64,000 nucleotides of DNA from an uncultured Alphaproteobacteria bacterium (GTDB taxonomy: Bacteria > Pseudomonadota > Alphaproteobacteria > Caulobacterales > Caulobacteraceae): contig CALETE010000031.1 in the NCBI GenBank assembly GCA_937920085.1, positions 1 through 64,000 of the forward strand, read 5' to 3'. Numbering within the stretch: the stretch's first letter is position 1; every line of letters begins with the position of its first letter. A program made the translations under genes and the position numbers. Shown here one piece after another: positions 44,497 through 53,788 of this stretch. The notes under the pieces were generated by a model that was not told the origin of the DNA, searched no databases, and saw only the letters and a program-made list of their open reading frames with translations.

Positions 44497-45849
44497 TTAC
44501 AGATTTTCGATGAGCCAGGCCGCAGCCTTGGCAACCGGATTGGCGCTGGGGTCAAGGGGCTCGCGACGCAGCTTGGCTGATGCCAAGGCCTTAGCCGAAA
44601 CAGCTTCCCGAGGGCCAAATGCGGAGCGGTGCAAGACACCTGCAGCCGCACAAAAGGCAGGTCCAGAGGCCGCATCAGCTAGGTGCGGGACCCGACGTGG
44701 GCGACCTAAACGCACAGGACGGTCGAACACGCGCACAGCGACTTCGCGAATACCTGAGAGTTGACTAGCCCCGCCAGTTAGCACCAACCCGGCGCCAGCC
44801 TCGACAGGTGCGCCAGACGCTCTCAAGCGATCCCGCAGGATTTCCAGCGTCTCTTCAACGCGCGGAGCAATAATACCCTTCAGAAGTGAGCGCGGCGCAA
44901 TGACGGGACCTGCCCCGGAGTCATCGCCGCGAGGCGGCGCTTCAATCATCTCACGGTCTTCATTGGCCGAGGCAATCGCAGACCCATGCAGAGTCTTGAT
45001 CCGCTCTGCACCCGCGATCGACGTCGACAACCCCCTGGCAATGTCCGCCGTCACATGCTGTCCACCAACCGCGAGGGTTTCAACATGCACAAGACTACCA
45101 CCAGAGAACACCGCCGCTGACGTGGAGCCACCGCCCATATCAATGCAAACGGCGCCCAGATCCATTTCATCTTCTTCGAGAGCTGCGAGGCCCGAGACGA
45201 AGGGGGCCGCTACAACGCCTTCGAATTGCAGGTGAGCACGCTCAACACAGGCACCAAGGGTTTGAAAAACAGCTTCAGCAACGGAGACGACCAGGAGTTC
45301 AACCGTCAAGGCACGGCCAAACATTGCGCGAGGATCGCGAATGCCGTGCAGGCCATCTACCGCCCAGCCGACGGGAAGGATGTGTGCAGCCCGGCGCCCG
45401 GGAAGTTTGATTTGGCCAAGGGCAGATTGGATGGCTCTAACCAGGTCTGCATCGGTAATCGGGCGGGCACCGAGGGACACGCGTCCAGTCACCCGATGGC
45501 TCGTCAGCTGACCACCTGCCGTGGCCACGGTAACGCCCTGAACCTGGACACCGGCAACATTCTCTGCCCGCTCAACAGCCTGGGCTATGGCATCCGACGC
45601 TTCTTCCAGGTTGACGATAGACCCGCCCTTGATGCCCCGTGACTGGACATATCCAACGCCAGCCGTCGTCAGTGTGCGATCACCTGAACGCACGCCATCA
45701 GGCTTCATGATAAAGCACGCGACCTTAGAAGCACCGAGATCGACCGCGGCAACAACGGGCTGACGCCCCAATGCAGCCTTCAATCCATCCCGCGAGTCTG
45801 ATCCAGTTACGCTTCGACCGCCGAAGCCCATGCCCCCCTTCAACATCAC
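44497..45849 (-). CDS. ftsA: Cell division protein FtsA
   Basis: Actin-like membrane anchor of FtsZ, 450 residues. It has the actin-fold nucleotide motifs AAVDLGASKVACFIM and AVCIDMGGGSTSAAVFSGG. The inserted 1C domain (about 95-175: VTVATAGGQLTSHRV and the following stretch) is typical of FtsA. It ends with an amphipathic-looking helix (NPVAKAAAWLIENL), the membrane-targeting sequence. The start may be GTG 45849 (GTGA overlap with ftsQ) or ATG 45846. The N-terminal extension before AAVDLG is longer than in E. coli. Confidence 0.97.
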   Translation of the reverse strand: MMLKGGMGFGGRSVTGSDSRDGLKAALGRQPVVAAVDLGASKVACFIMKPDGVRSGDRTLTTAGVGYVQSRGIKGGSIVNLEEASDAIAQAVERAENVAGVQVQGVTVATAGGQLTSHRVTGRVSLGARPITDADLVRAIQSALGQIKLPGRRAAHILPVGWAVDGLHGIRDPRAMFGRALTVELLVVSVAEAVFQTLGACVERAHLQFEGVVAAPFVSGLAALEEDEMDLGAVCIDMGGGSTSAAVFSGGSLVHVETLAVGGQHVTADIARGLSTSIAGAERIKTLHGSAIASANEDREMIEAPPRGDDSGAGPVIAPRSLLKGIIAPRVEETLEILRDRLRASGAPVEAGAGLVLTGGASQLSGIREVAVRVFDRPVRLGRPRRVPHLADAASGPAFCAAAGVLHRSAFGPREAVSAKALASAKLRREPLDPSANPVAKAAAWLIENL

Positions 45850-46763
45850 GCACCGTCCGAAACAAGATGGCCGGCAGCCGGAGCCGCCCTAGGCCTGACT
45901 GCAACCATGTTAGGATCACGAAGGTCGACCCGTTCGAAACCCAATTCCAAAATCCGCGATTTTACTTCCAATTGCTCAAGGGCAATCAGGGCACCGTCGA
46001 CATTCGTGGCAGGCAACTGGATGATGCTTCCGTCCTTGAGCCTCAAGTCCCAGCGGCGATTGTCGACCCGAATCATGGCCTCCACCCGCGCCATCAATCC
46101 AGGACGCCGGGAGACCGCACTGAGTATTTGCGCGGCGTGATCATTGGCCCCCTCGCCGACCACAAGGGGAAGTCCGCTGAACATCCGAGCATCGGCCTCA
46201 CGAATGACCCCGCCTTGGTCATCGATAACCTTCGCAAAGCCTGCGTCCTGCCAGATTGCGATCTGTGGGCGCTCAGAAACTTGCAGCACCAGGGTGTCTG
46301 GCAGGAGTCGGATAATACGCACCGACTTCACCCAACCGACGGCCTGAAGCTCTGACTGAAGCTTACCAAGATCCATGCTCAATAGAGGCATGTCCTTGTA
46401 GACATTGGCCCTTTTCAGAATATCAGCAGTGGCCATTTTCGACGCGCCTTGAATACGCACCGCCTTCAACTTGAACCCCAAAGCGGCGAAGCGCGATCCC
46501 ACGGCAGCATTTGTGGCCATGCCCAGCTTGTGAGCGCGATCGCCGGTGAGCAAGGTTACCGCCAGCGCCAAGATCAGGACCGCACTGGCGGCAAGCAAGG
46601 CATGTTGGGCAGAAAGGCCTACGCCTTGAGCCCCGCGCAGTTTTAGAGGTGAATAGCCGTCATCGGCCCGACCGCGGGATGCGGGGGCTTTGGTGGTGCT
46701 AGGAGGCGATTTGGCCCGGGGTTTCGGCTGAGCGCGCGATCCCCCCCGCATCACCGCGGGCAT
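45846..46763 (-). CDS. ftsQ: Cell division protein FtsQ
   Basis: Bitopic division protein of 305 residues linking the early and late divisome. A basic, Pro/Ser-rich cytoplasmic tail (residues 1-50) precedes one transmembrane helix (about 53-72, ALLAASAVLILALAVTLLTG), then the periplasmic POTRA domain (FKLKAVRIQGASKMATADILKR) and beta domain. I prefer ATG 46763: GGAG lies about 7 nt upstream of it, while it abuts the ATG at 46769. The gene overlaps the end of ddl by 65 nt, an unusually large overlap, so its ribosome site and promoter are inside ddl. Confidence 0.93.
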   Translation of the reverse strand: MPAVMRGGSRAQPKPRAKSPPSTTKAPASRGRADDGYSPLKLRGAQGVGLSAQHALLAASAVLILALAVTLLTGDRAHKLGMATNAAVGSRFAALGFKLKAVRIQGASKMATADILKRANVYKDMPLLSMDLGKLQSELQAVGWVKSVRIIRLLPDTLVLQVSERPQIAIWQDAGFAKVIDDQGGVIREADARMFSGLPLVVGEGANDHAAQILSAVSRRPGLMARVEAMIRVDNRRWDLRLKDGSIIQLPATNVDGALIALEQLEVKSRILELGFERVDLRDPNMVAVRPRAAPAAGHLVSDGA

Positions 46764-47676
46764 ATGCATTCTCCGTTATCCAAAGCACCAGTTGATCAAA
46801 GCTCACACCCTTTGACGCGGCTTGCTCTGGAACGAGCGAAGTCGGCGTCATGCCGGGCTGAGTGTTGACCTCTAGAAGGACCAGAATGTCGTTAACGTCG
46901 TCATAACGAAGATCAGACCGACTAACCCCGGAACACCCCAGCGCCATGTGCGCCTGCTCGGACAAATATAATGCTTTTTCAAAAGCTTGAGGTGGAATTT
47001 GAGCGGGCACAACGTGCATTGAACCCCCATCAGAATACTTAGCGTCATAGTCATAAAATCCCGAAATCGGTTTGATTTCGGTAACCGTCATCGCCTTGCC
47101 GTCCATGACACCCACTGCCAGCTCGAATCCCCGGATGAAGGGCTCAACCATGACCTGGTCCCCAAAGGTCCAGTTGGGGGAGGCAAGGTCCTGGGGCGGT
47201 CGGTTCGCACCGTCATGGACGATAAATACGCCGACAGAAGATCCTTCGGCATTGGGCTTGACCACATAGGGCGGTGCCATGACGTGATCGGCGGCGACGG
47301 CCATGCGATCGTAAAGGCCGCCCCCAGGGACAGGAACACCGGCCGCAGAGAGGACCGCCTTGGACTTGGCCTTGTCCATAGCCAGGGCCGAGGCCAGAAC
47401 TCCAGAATGCGTGTAGGGCAAGGCCAGCGTTTCTAGGACGCCCTGAACACAGCCATCCTCGCCCCATGACCCATGCAGGGCATTGAAGCAGACATCTGGT
47501 TTCAGCCGGGTCAGCACCTGAGCCAGATCTCGCCCAGCATCGACCCGAGACACCCTTGCACCCAAACGTTCGAGGGCGTCAGCACACTCCCGTCCCGACA
47601 CAAGGCTGACCTCTCGTTCGGAGGACAGCCCCCCTAAGAGGACTGCGACATGCTTGCCAGCGAGCGGGCCACTCAC
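46699..47676 (-). CDS. ddl: D-alanine--D-alanine ligase
   Basis: ATP-grasp ligase of 325 residues making the D-Ala-D-Ala dipeptide for peptidoglycan. The N-terminal motif VAVLLGGLSSEREVSL and CFNALHGSWGEDGCVQG are typical; the ATP-grasp loop contains YVVKPNAEGSSVGVF; metal ligands are in LLEVNTQPGMTPTSLVPEQA. Its start overlaps the end of the M28 peptidase gene (ATGA) and its end overlaps ftsQ. A CtrA-like box lies in the coding region before ftsQ. Confidence 0.97.
   Translation of the reverse strand: MSGPLAGKHVAVLLGGLSSEREVSLVSGRECADALERLGARVSRVDAGRDLAQVLTRLKPDVCFNALHGSWGEDGCVQGVLETLALPYTHSGVLASALAMDKAKSKAVLSAAGVPVPGGGLYDRMAVAADHVMAPPYVVKPNAEGSSVGVFIVHDGANRPPQDLASPNWTFGDQVMVEPFIRGFELAVGVMDGKAMTVTEIKPISGFYDYDAKYSDGGSMHVVPAQIPPQAFEKALYLSEQAHMALGCSGVSRSDLRYDDVNDILVLLEVNTQPGMTPTSLVPEQAASKGVSFDQLVLWITENAYARGDAGGIARSAETPGQIAS
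46892..46907. promoter_or_regulatory. Near-match CtrA box inside ddl, upstream of ftsQ
   Basis: TTAA-N7-ATAAC, one base away from TTAA-N7-TTAAC, about 130-145 bp before the ftsQ start. In C. crescentus, the ftsQA promoter is CtrA-dependent. The match could be chance, since it is coding DNA. Confidence 0.45.
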
Positions 47677-49052
47677 GGGGCCACCGTCGATGTGCGGAAG
47701 TCGACATCGCTATTGGCGGTCACACGCAGAAATGCCGCCCAAACCGCGACATTTTGCGCCAGCTTCTTTGGGTCGACCTTGTCCAAGGTGTCATCGGCAG
47801 AATGGTGAAGGTCGAAATACCGACTGGCATCCTGATCAAAGTCGACCACAGGTACCCCTGCCGCCTTCAGCCCCTCAATGTCGGAACCGCCCTCATAGGC
47901 CGGCTCCCTCGAGAGGACGACCCGCAGGTCAGGCAGGATGGTCGCAAAGGCTTGCATGGCTGGAAGCGCCCACGCCCCCTTTGGCAGGCGTGCGCGCCAA
48001 ATCTCGTCGCCGCCCAGATCGCTTTCACCAGCCAAGATGATTTTTGAGGCTTCATCCCGATGTGCCAGGGCATAGGCCCCGCCAGATCCGCCCTGTTCTT
48101 CCGAGCCCCACATGACCACACGCAAGGTCCGAGCAGGCCGACCGCCGGTCGTTCCAGCAAGATGAGCCGCGGCAGTGGCGATGGCGATGCCCGAGGCATC
48201 GTCAATCGCCCCGGTCCCAGGATCCCAGGAGTCCAGATGGCCGCCCACGACGATCACCTGATCGGGATGCACAGCACCCTTGATTTCGCCGACCACATTC
48301 CAGGACTGGGCCTGCGGGATCACCGTAGAGGTCATGGTCAGTCGCAGACGAACTGGCTGACCTTTCGCCGCCATATGTTCGAGTAATTGCGCGTCGGGAA
48401 CTGACAGGGCAGCTGCTGGAATGCCCGGGGCCGCGCGCATGGCGCCCGTATGCGGCAGCCGCGTATCATCGGTGGAAATGGAACGGACCAGGAAGGCGAC
48501 AGCTCCGCGCTTGGCGGCCTCCTCGGCTCCGATAGACCGCGGAACCACCCCTGCCCCATATCCGTCTGGACCCTGGGTGCGGCGCATGGCCTGCGTGACC
48601 ACCGCGATCTTGCCTTTTAGTGCGCCAGGAGGCTGAGCCTGAAGCTCCTGAAGGGACTTGAACAGGACAATCTCAGCTTCCAGTCCGCCGGGCGACGTCG
48701 GTGCAGATCCGCCCAAACCGAGAATGGCCAGCTTTTGGGGGAAGGGTGAAATGACCTCTGCGGACTCAGCACCCCGCACCCAAGCCTGCGCCAAAAAAGG
48801 CTCCGCATGGACATTTTCAAAGCCCAGAGCGGTCAGCTTGGCGAGCCCCCAATCCTTCGCACGGACAATGGCTGGGGTGCCAACGGATCGAGGCCCAACC
48901 TCGGTGGTCAAAGATTCAAGAACATCCCAGGCCGTGGAATCTGCCAGGGCTTTTGCCTTTAAGGCTTGGGTTTCTTGGGTGAGATCCGCCGCCACAGCCG
49001 CGCTGGCGAGGCACAGGGCAGAGACGCAGGTCGCAGTCAGGAACTTTTTCAT
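47673..49052 (-). CDS. Secreted M28 family aminopeptidase with PA domain
   Basis: Exported zinc peptidase of 459 residues. Signal peptide about residues 1-21 (ending AVAA). A protease-associated insert is at about 120-235 (GALKGKIAVVTQAM, EEAAKRGAVAFLVRS). Zinc ligands: VVGGHLDSWDPGTGAIDDASG (His, bridging Asp), MWGSEEQGGSGG (Glu-Glu), GESDLGGDE (Asp) and FDLHHSADDTLDKVD (His). It removes N-terminal residues from peptides in the periplasm. It is not a usual dcw member, yet lies between murB and ddl, with an ATGA overlap to ddl. It may process wall-derived or secreted peptides; the link with ddl is only positional. Confidence 0.92.
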   Translation of the reverse strand: MKKFLTATCVSALCLASAAVAADLTQETQALKAKALADSTAWDVLESLTTEVGPRSVGTPAIVRAKDWGLAKLTALGFENVHAEPFLAQAWVRGAESAEVISPFPQKLAILGLGGSAPTSPGGLEAEIVLFKSLQELQAQPPGALKGKIAVVTQAMRRTQGPDGYGAGVVPRSIGAEEAAKRGAVAFLVRSISTDDTRLPHTGAMRAAPGIPAAALSVPDAQLLEHMAAKGQPVRLRLTMTSTVIPQAQSWNVVGEIKGAVHPDQVIVVGGHLDSWDPGTGAIDDASGIAIATAAAHLAGTTGGRPARTLRVVMWGSEEQGGSGGAYALAHRDEASKIILAGESDLGGDEIWRARLPKGAWALPAMQAFATILPDLRVVLSREPAYEGGSDIEGLKAAGVPVVDFDQDASRYFDLHHSADDTLDKVDPKKLAQNVAVWAAFLRVTANSDVDFRTSTVAP

Positions 49053-49142
49053 AACTCGCCCGTCGCTTAGGCAAGGTCGCCTGTCAAGTCACTGCAGCCT
49101 GAGGGGTCGCCACGAACCCAAAAGGCTAGACCAATTGGCAAC

Positions 49143-50039
49143 CTAGACACGGCCGATACGCTTGATTTCCCAGTCCAACTGTATGCCGGTCTTCGCCAGG
49201 ACATCGGCCCGCACGGCCTCGCCTAGGCCTTCGATATCGGACGCCGTTGCGTCGCCAGTATTGATAATGAAATTGGCATGTTGGTCAGAGACCATAGCCC
49301 CGCCAAAGGGCTTTCCACGCCACCCTGCAGCGTCAACCAGCTTCCATGAAGACTGCCCTTCAGGGTTTTTGAAAGTCGATCCACCGGTCTTCTCGCGGAT
49401 CGGCTGACTGGCTTCCCGGCGGGCCGTGATCTCCTCCATCCGGGCCGTGATGGCAGCTGGATCATCGGCGACCCCATGGAAAACGGCCTGCATCCAAATG
49501 ATGTCGGCCGGAACCTCACTGTGCCGATAGGTATAGCCAAAGTCTTCGAGGCTATAGGCCACTACCTCGCCTGCCCGGTCAAAACCCCAAGCGCTGGCAA
49601 GGACATCCTTTGTCTCACGACCATAGCAGCCCGCATTCATGGTCAGGGCCCCGCCAATGGTCCCAGGAATACCCGCGTAGAATTCCAAACCAGCGAGACC
49701 TGCCTTTGCCGCAGTCTTTGCAACGGCGGAATCAAAGGCTCCAGCGTCTGCAATGACCTGATCCTCGTCCACGATAATTTCGGCGAAGGCTTTCCCGGCC
49801 AATCGGATCACGACGCCTTCGACCCCGCCGTCTCGGACGATCACATTCGAGCCGACGCCCAGCACGCAAACCGGGATGTCCAAAGGCAGCTGACTGAGAA
49901 ACTCAGACAGATCGTCTGGATCTGCAGGCAAGAACAGGACATCTGCGTTTCCACCGACCCGGAACCAGGTGAAGGGGCCTAAAGGCTCATCGCGTAACAG
50001 CTTGCCGCGAACAGTTGGGAGGTGGTTTTGCCAGGTCAT
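49143..50039 (-). CDS. murB: UDP-N-acetylenolpyruvoylglucosamine reductase
   Basis: FAD enzyme of 298 residues that makes UDP-MurNAc using NADPH. Features: LGPFTWFRVGGNADVLFLP, VLGVGSNVIVRDGGVEGVVIRL (FAD binding), GIPGTIGGALTMNAGCYG, and the active-site region GGSTFKNPEGQSSWKLVDAAG with the catalytic Ser. ATG 50039 overlaps the murC stop by ATGA; a 14-codon upstream extension is rejected. It is followed by 90 nt before the M28 gene. Confidence 0.97.
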   Translation of the reverse strand: MTWQNHLPTVRGKLLRDEPLGPFTWFRVGGNADVLFLPADPDDLSEFLSQLPLDIPVCVLGVGSNVIVRDGGVEGVVIRLAGKAFAEIIVDEDQVIADAGAFDSAVAKTAAKAGLAGLEFYAGIPGTIGGALTMNAGCYGRETKDVLASAWGFDRAGEVVAYSLEDFGYTYRHSEVPADIIWMQAVFHGVADDPAAITARMEEITARREASQPIREKTGGSTFKNPEGQSSWKLVDAAGWRGKPFGGAMVSDQHANFIINTGDATASDIEGLGEAVRADVLAKTGIQLDWEIKRIGRV

Positions 50040-51451
50040 TTTATCAGAGCTTCTAACTGGCCAGGAAGCGCATAGGCCCACGCGGTGATGTCGCCCGCGC
50101 CCAATAGGACAACCAGATCACCAGGCTTGGCTTCGGCCGACACCATAGCCGCCAGGTCGGCAGGGCCGTTCAAGGCCAGGACACGGCGATGGCCAAATCG
50201 TCTTAAGCCATCCACCAGATCGTCACGGCTCGCGCCCGGCAGGGGTAATTCGCCTGCGGTATAAACCTCGGAGACGATGACAGTGTCTGCGTCGTTGAAG
50301 CAGGCACAGAACTCTGAAAACAAATCCTTCACGCGGGAATAGCGATGGGGTTGAACCACCGCGATCACCCTACCCGTCGTGACCGCGCGAGCGGCTCTCA
50401 GGACGGCAGCGATTTCCACGGGATGATGACCATAATCGTCAATCACACGCACGCCATTGGCGACGCCTGTCGTCGTGAACCGGCGGCGAACACCCCCAAA
50501 GCCCGTTAGGCCCTTGCGGATATCAGACTCGCTGACGCCCAGCTCTCGCGCTACGGCGATTGCCGCCAGGGCATTCATGACATTGTGGTGTCCAGCCATG
50601 GGCAAATGCAGATCAAGCCAGTTCAGGACCTCGCCGTCCAAAGGCGCAATCACCACGTCAAAACGGCTACCGTCGGGACCCATAGTGATGTTCAGGGCGC
50701 GAACCTCGGCCTGAGGATTGACCCCATAGGGGACCAGCCGCCGGTTCTCGACCTTGGCGGCCATAGCCTGAACTTCGGGGTGGTCTGTGCAAACTGCGGC
50801 GAACCCATAGAAAGGGATGTTTTCCACAAAATCCCGGAAAGCCTTTCGAACAGCGTCAAAGTCGCCGTAGTGGTCCAAATGCTCGGGGTCGATATTGGTA
50901 ACGATAGCGCAGGTTGATTTAAGCCTCAGAAAGGTTCCGTCGCTTTCGTCGGCTTCAACAACGATCCAATCCCCCTCACCGACCTTGGCATTGGTGCCAT
51001 AGGCATTGATGATGCCACCATTGACGACTGTTGGATCAAGGCCACCGGCGTCCAGCAAGGCTGCAACCATCGAGGTTGTTGTCGTCTTGCCGTGGGTACC
51101 CCCCACGGCTACCGAAAACTGAAGCCGCATAAGTTCGGCAAGCATTTCTGCCCGTCGCACAAGTGGCAGACGTCGGGCGCGGGCGGCTGCCAGTTCTGGA
51201 TTATCGCCCTTGATTGCGGTGGAATAAACCACGGCCGACGCACCCTCTATATTGGCACCGTCCTGACCGATGAATATGCGGGCACCTAGCTTTTCGAGAC
51301 GCTCAGTGTTGGCACTGGCCTTGGCGTCAGAGCCCTGAATTGTATAGCCAATGCGCAGCATGATTTCGGCAATGCCGCTCATGCCGATACCGCCAATGCC
51401 AACGAAATGTACAGGTCCCAGTTCAAAGGGCACGGGGCGGTGACGGTTCAT
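50036..51451 (-). CDS. murC: UDP-N-acetylmuramate--L-alanine ligase
   Basis: ATP-dependent Mur ligase of 471 residues, adding L-Ala to UDP-MurNAc. N-terminal FVGIGGIGMSGIAEI binds UDP; the P-loop is VGGTHGKTTTTSMVAALL; the central-domain motif EADESDGTFL and the C-terminal DDYGHHPVEIAAVLRAAR are MurC-specific. It overlaps murG upstream and murB downstream by ATGA each. Confidence 0.98.
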   Translation of the reverse strand: MNRHRPVPFELGPVHFVGIGGIGMSGIAEIMLRIGYTIQGSDAKASANTERLEKLGARIFIGQDGANIEGASAVVYSTAIKGDNPELAAARARRLPLVRRAEMLAELMRLQFSVAVGGTHGKTTTTSMVAALLDAGGLDPTVVNGGIINAYGTNAKVGEGDWIVVEADESDGTFLRLKSTCAIVTNIDPEHLDHYGDFDAVRKAFRDFVENIPFYGFAAVCTDHPEVQAMAAKVENRRLVPYGVNPQAEVRALNITMGPDGSRFDVVIAPLDGEVLNWLDLHLPMAGHHNVMNALAAIAVARELGVSESDIRKGLTGFGGVRRRFTTTGVANGVRVIDDYGHHPVEIAAVLRAARAVTTGRVIAVVQPHRYSRVKDLFSEFCACFNDADTVIVSEVYTAGELPLPGASRDDLVDGLRRFGHRRVLALNGPADLAAMVSAEAKPGDLVVLLGAGDITAWAYALPGQLEALIK

Positions 51452-52554
51452 GCAATTCGCCCTTGAGCGGCCGTGGCCTCCACGAGGTCTGCCAGGCGCT
51501 CTGCGGCGTCTGGCATGGCAATACGCCGGGCCCCCGCCGACATTCGAGCCAACCTCTCCGGATTGGTCAGCAGCTTTGCAAGGGCGTTGGCCATGGTGTC
51601 CACAGAGAGCTGATCCTCCCGCGCCACCTGGGCTCCGCCCGCATCGGCCATGACCTTGGCGTTTTGGCCCTGATCATCATCCAGGGCTATGGCAAGGGGC
51701 ACCAGAATGGCTGGTCTGCCGGCTATGGCAAACTCACAAACCGACCCCGCCCCAGATCGCCCGACCACCAGATGCGCCTGACTGAGACGGCCAGCCATAT
51801 CGCGAAAAAACGGTGCAATTTCTGCCTGAACATTGGCGTTGGCATAGATACGGCGGGCGGTATCCATGCTTTCGATCCGTGTTTGTTGCTGGACCTTTAG
51901 ACGATGACGTAGGCCCTCGGGCAATTGGGCGATCGCAGCCGGCATTAGCTCAGACAACAAACGTGCCCCCTGGCTGCCCCCGGTGATTAACAGGCGCAAG
52001 TTGCCATCGGGTTCTGGCGGCAGATAGGGTATGTCGGCCAATTGCTGGATTTCTGGCCGGACTGGGTTTCCGACGACCACGACCTTGCCCTGAATCTTGG
52101 CAGGCGCTTTTTGAAGCACGGGAAAAGCACAGGCAACGGCACGCACATGCGCGGCAAGCCGCCGATTGGCCCGGCCCATGACCGCATTCTGCTCATGCAG
52201 GACAGTCGGACGGTTTTGCGAAATACCAGCCAGCAAACCCGGAACTGAAGGATATCCTCCAAACCCGATCACAACTGAGGGATTAATTCTGGCAAAGGCA
52301 GCGCGGGCCTGCAGAATGCCTCTGAATATAGCAAGGCCCGCGAGCACCATGCCGACAGGATCACCCGACTTGAAGGTCCGCGCAGACAGGCCAATACGTT
52401 CCTCGGCTGGGAAGTTTTCGGACATGGCGGCGACACGCTCATCGCTGGCCAAGACAATACGCCAGCCGCGAGCGATCAGGGCTTCTGACAGAGCCTGAGC
52501 AGGGAAGAGATGTCCCCCAGTGCCTCCGGCGGCGACGACGGCGATCTTGCGCAT
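51448..52554 (-). CDS. murG: UDP-GlcNAc:lipid I GlcNAc transferase
   Basis: Membrane-associated GT-B glycosyltransferase of 368 residues that turns lipid I into lipid II. Family G-loops: AAGGTGGHLFPAQAL and ITGGSQGARLLSELMP; the UDP-GlcNAc site is in VGRSGAGSVCEFAIAGRPAILVPL, followed by DDDQGQNA. It lies 37 nt after ftsW and overlaps murC by ATGA. Confidence 0.97.
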   Translation of the reverse strand: MRKIAVVAAGGTGGHLFPAQALSEALIARGWRIVLASDERVAAMSENFPAEERIGLSARTFKSGDPVGMVLAGLAIFRGILQARAAFARINPSVVIGFGGYPSVPGLLAGISQNRPTVLHEQNAVMGRANRRLAAHVRAVACAFPVLQKAPAKIQGKVVVVGNPVRPEIQQLADIPYLPPEPDGNLRLLITGGSQGARLLSELMPAAIAQLPEGLRHRLKVQQQTRIESMDTARRIYANANVQAEIAPFFRDMAGRLSQAHLVVGRSGAGSVCEFAIAGRPAILVPLAIALDDDQGQNAKVMADAGGAQVAREDQLSVDTMANALAKLLTNPERLARMSAGARRIAMPDAAERLADLVEATAAQGRIA

Positions 52555-52591
52555 GTGCAGCCTTTAAGTGAAGGCGAGACGATTGGGTAGC

Positions 52592-53788
52592 CTAACCTGG
52601 CATATAGACGCCCGGACGGCGGCGCGTGAGTGCAAGGGCAAGCCCTAGAGTTAGACAAATGGCCAGCATTGAGGACCCGCCGTAAGAAATCAGCGGAAGC
52701 GTCATGCCTTTGGTTGGTATCAAGTTGAGGTTCACCGCCACATTGATGATGACCTGCTCGCCCACCAGAACGAAGAGTCCAGCCGCTGCCACCTGTTGGA
52801 ACGTGTCTGATAGCTTCATCGCCTTTGACAAACCCCGGATCACGACGAAGGCATAGAGTGAAATCAGCAACAGAGAAAAGACGAGTCCATACTCCTCGGC
52901 AGCGACCGAATAGATGAAATCGGTGTGCAGATCAGGGACGTGGCGCTTCATGACTCCCTCGCCAGGGCCTCGTCCAAACAGCCCTCCGGCGGCAATGGCT
53001 TCAGCTGCGCGGTCAACCTGGTGAGTATCCAGTTTAGAGTCTGCATCGCCGTGGGTTAGGAACTTATCCACCCGACTGGCCACGTGGGGCATCAGATAAT
53101 AGGTGGATCCTAATCCCGTTGCAGCGACACCTGCCAACAGCATGATCCAACTGAGGGGGACGCCAGCCATCCAAAAGGACATGCCAAAGGCAACAGTCAG
53201 CAAGACTGTCTGACCGACATCAGGCTGGATCAGCAGCAGGCCGATAGAAACGAGATAGAGGAAGAAAGCGATGCTCACGCCCGGCACACCTTCGCCCTTC
53301 TGACCTTCAGAAAACATCCAAGCCACAAGGACAACAAGGGCAGGCTTCATGAATTCAGAAGGCTGAAGGGAGAAACCCCAGAACTCGATCCACCGGGTCG
53401 CGCCCTTGGCGTTGTGCCCGATGAACGGCAAGGCGACCATAATCCCGATCGCAAACAGCCAAATCAGGACAGAAGCCCTGCGCACACCTCGCACATCGAG
53501 CACGGTCGTCGATACCAGGATAAGCAATCCACCGAGGGCGAAGACACACTGTCGGACCGCAAAGTGGAAGGGATCTTCCAAGTGCATCCGAGCCGCCGCC
53601 GCAGGGCTTGAAGCAAAGGACATCATCACGCCCAGCACGACCAGTAAGACCACTGCGCCCAAAAGCCAGCGGTCCATCGTCCACCACCAGACCCCCAATT
53701 GCGTCCGGTCGGTTCGTGCAAAGGCTCGGGTATCGCTTTTCCCATCACCCAGGGGCTTAGTGTCTTGGTCGAGCGCATTGTCTGTCAT
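52592..53788 (-). CDS. ftsW: Septal peptidoglycan polymerase FtsW (SEDS)
   Basis: SEDS glycosyltransferase of 398 residues with about ten membrane helices that polymerises lipid II at the septum together with FtsI. Recognisable parts: LGGLLILVSTTVLDV, KPALVVLVAWMFSEGQ, LIQPDVGQTVLLTVAFGMSFWMAG (with the catalytic Asp), GPGEGVMKRHVPDLHTDFIYSVAAEEYG and MTLPLISYGGSSMLAICLTLGLAL. A hydrophilic N-terminal tail of about 35 residues is present. It overlaps murD by ATGA. Confidence 0.97.
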   Translation of the reverse strand: MTDNALDQDTKPLGDGKSDTRAFARTDRTQLGVWWWTMDRWLLGAVVLLVVLGVMMSFASSPAAAARMHLEDPFHFAVRQCVFALGGLLILVSTTVLDVRGVRRASVLIWLFAIGIMVALPFIGHNAKGATRWIEFWGFSLQPSEFMKPALVVLVAWMFSEGQKGEGVPGVSIAFFLYLVSIGLLLIQPDVGQTVLLTVAFGMSFWMAGVPLSWIMLLAGVAATGLGSTYYLMPHVASRVDKFLTHGDADSKLDTHQVDRAAEAIAAGGLFGRGPGEGVMKRHVPDLHTDFIYSVAAEEYGLVFSLLLISLYAFVVIRGLSKAMKLSDTFQQVAAAGLFVLVGEQVIINVAVNLNLIPTKGMTLPLISYGGSSMLAICLTLGLALALTRRRPGVYMPG

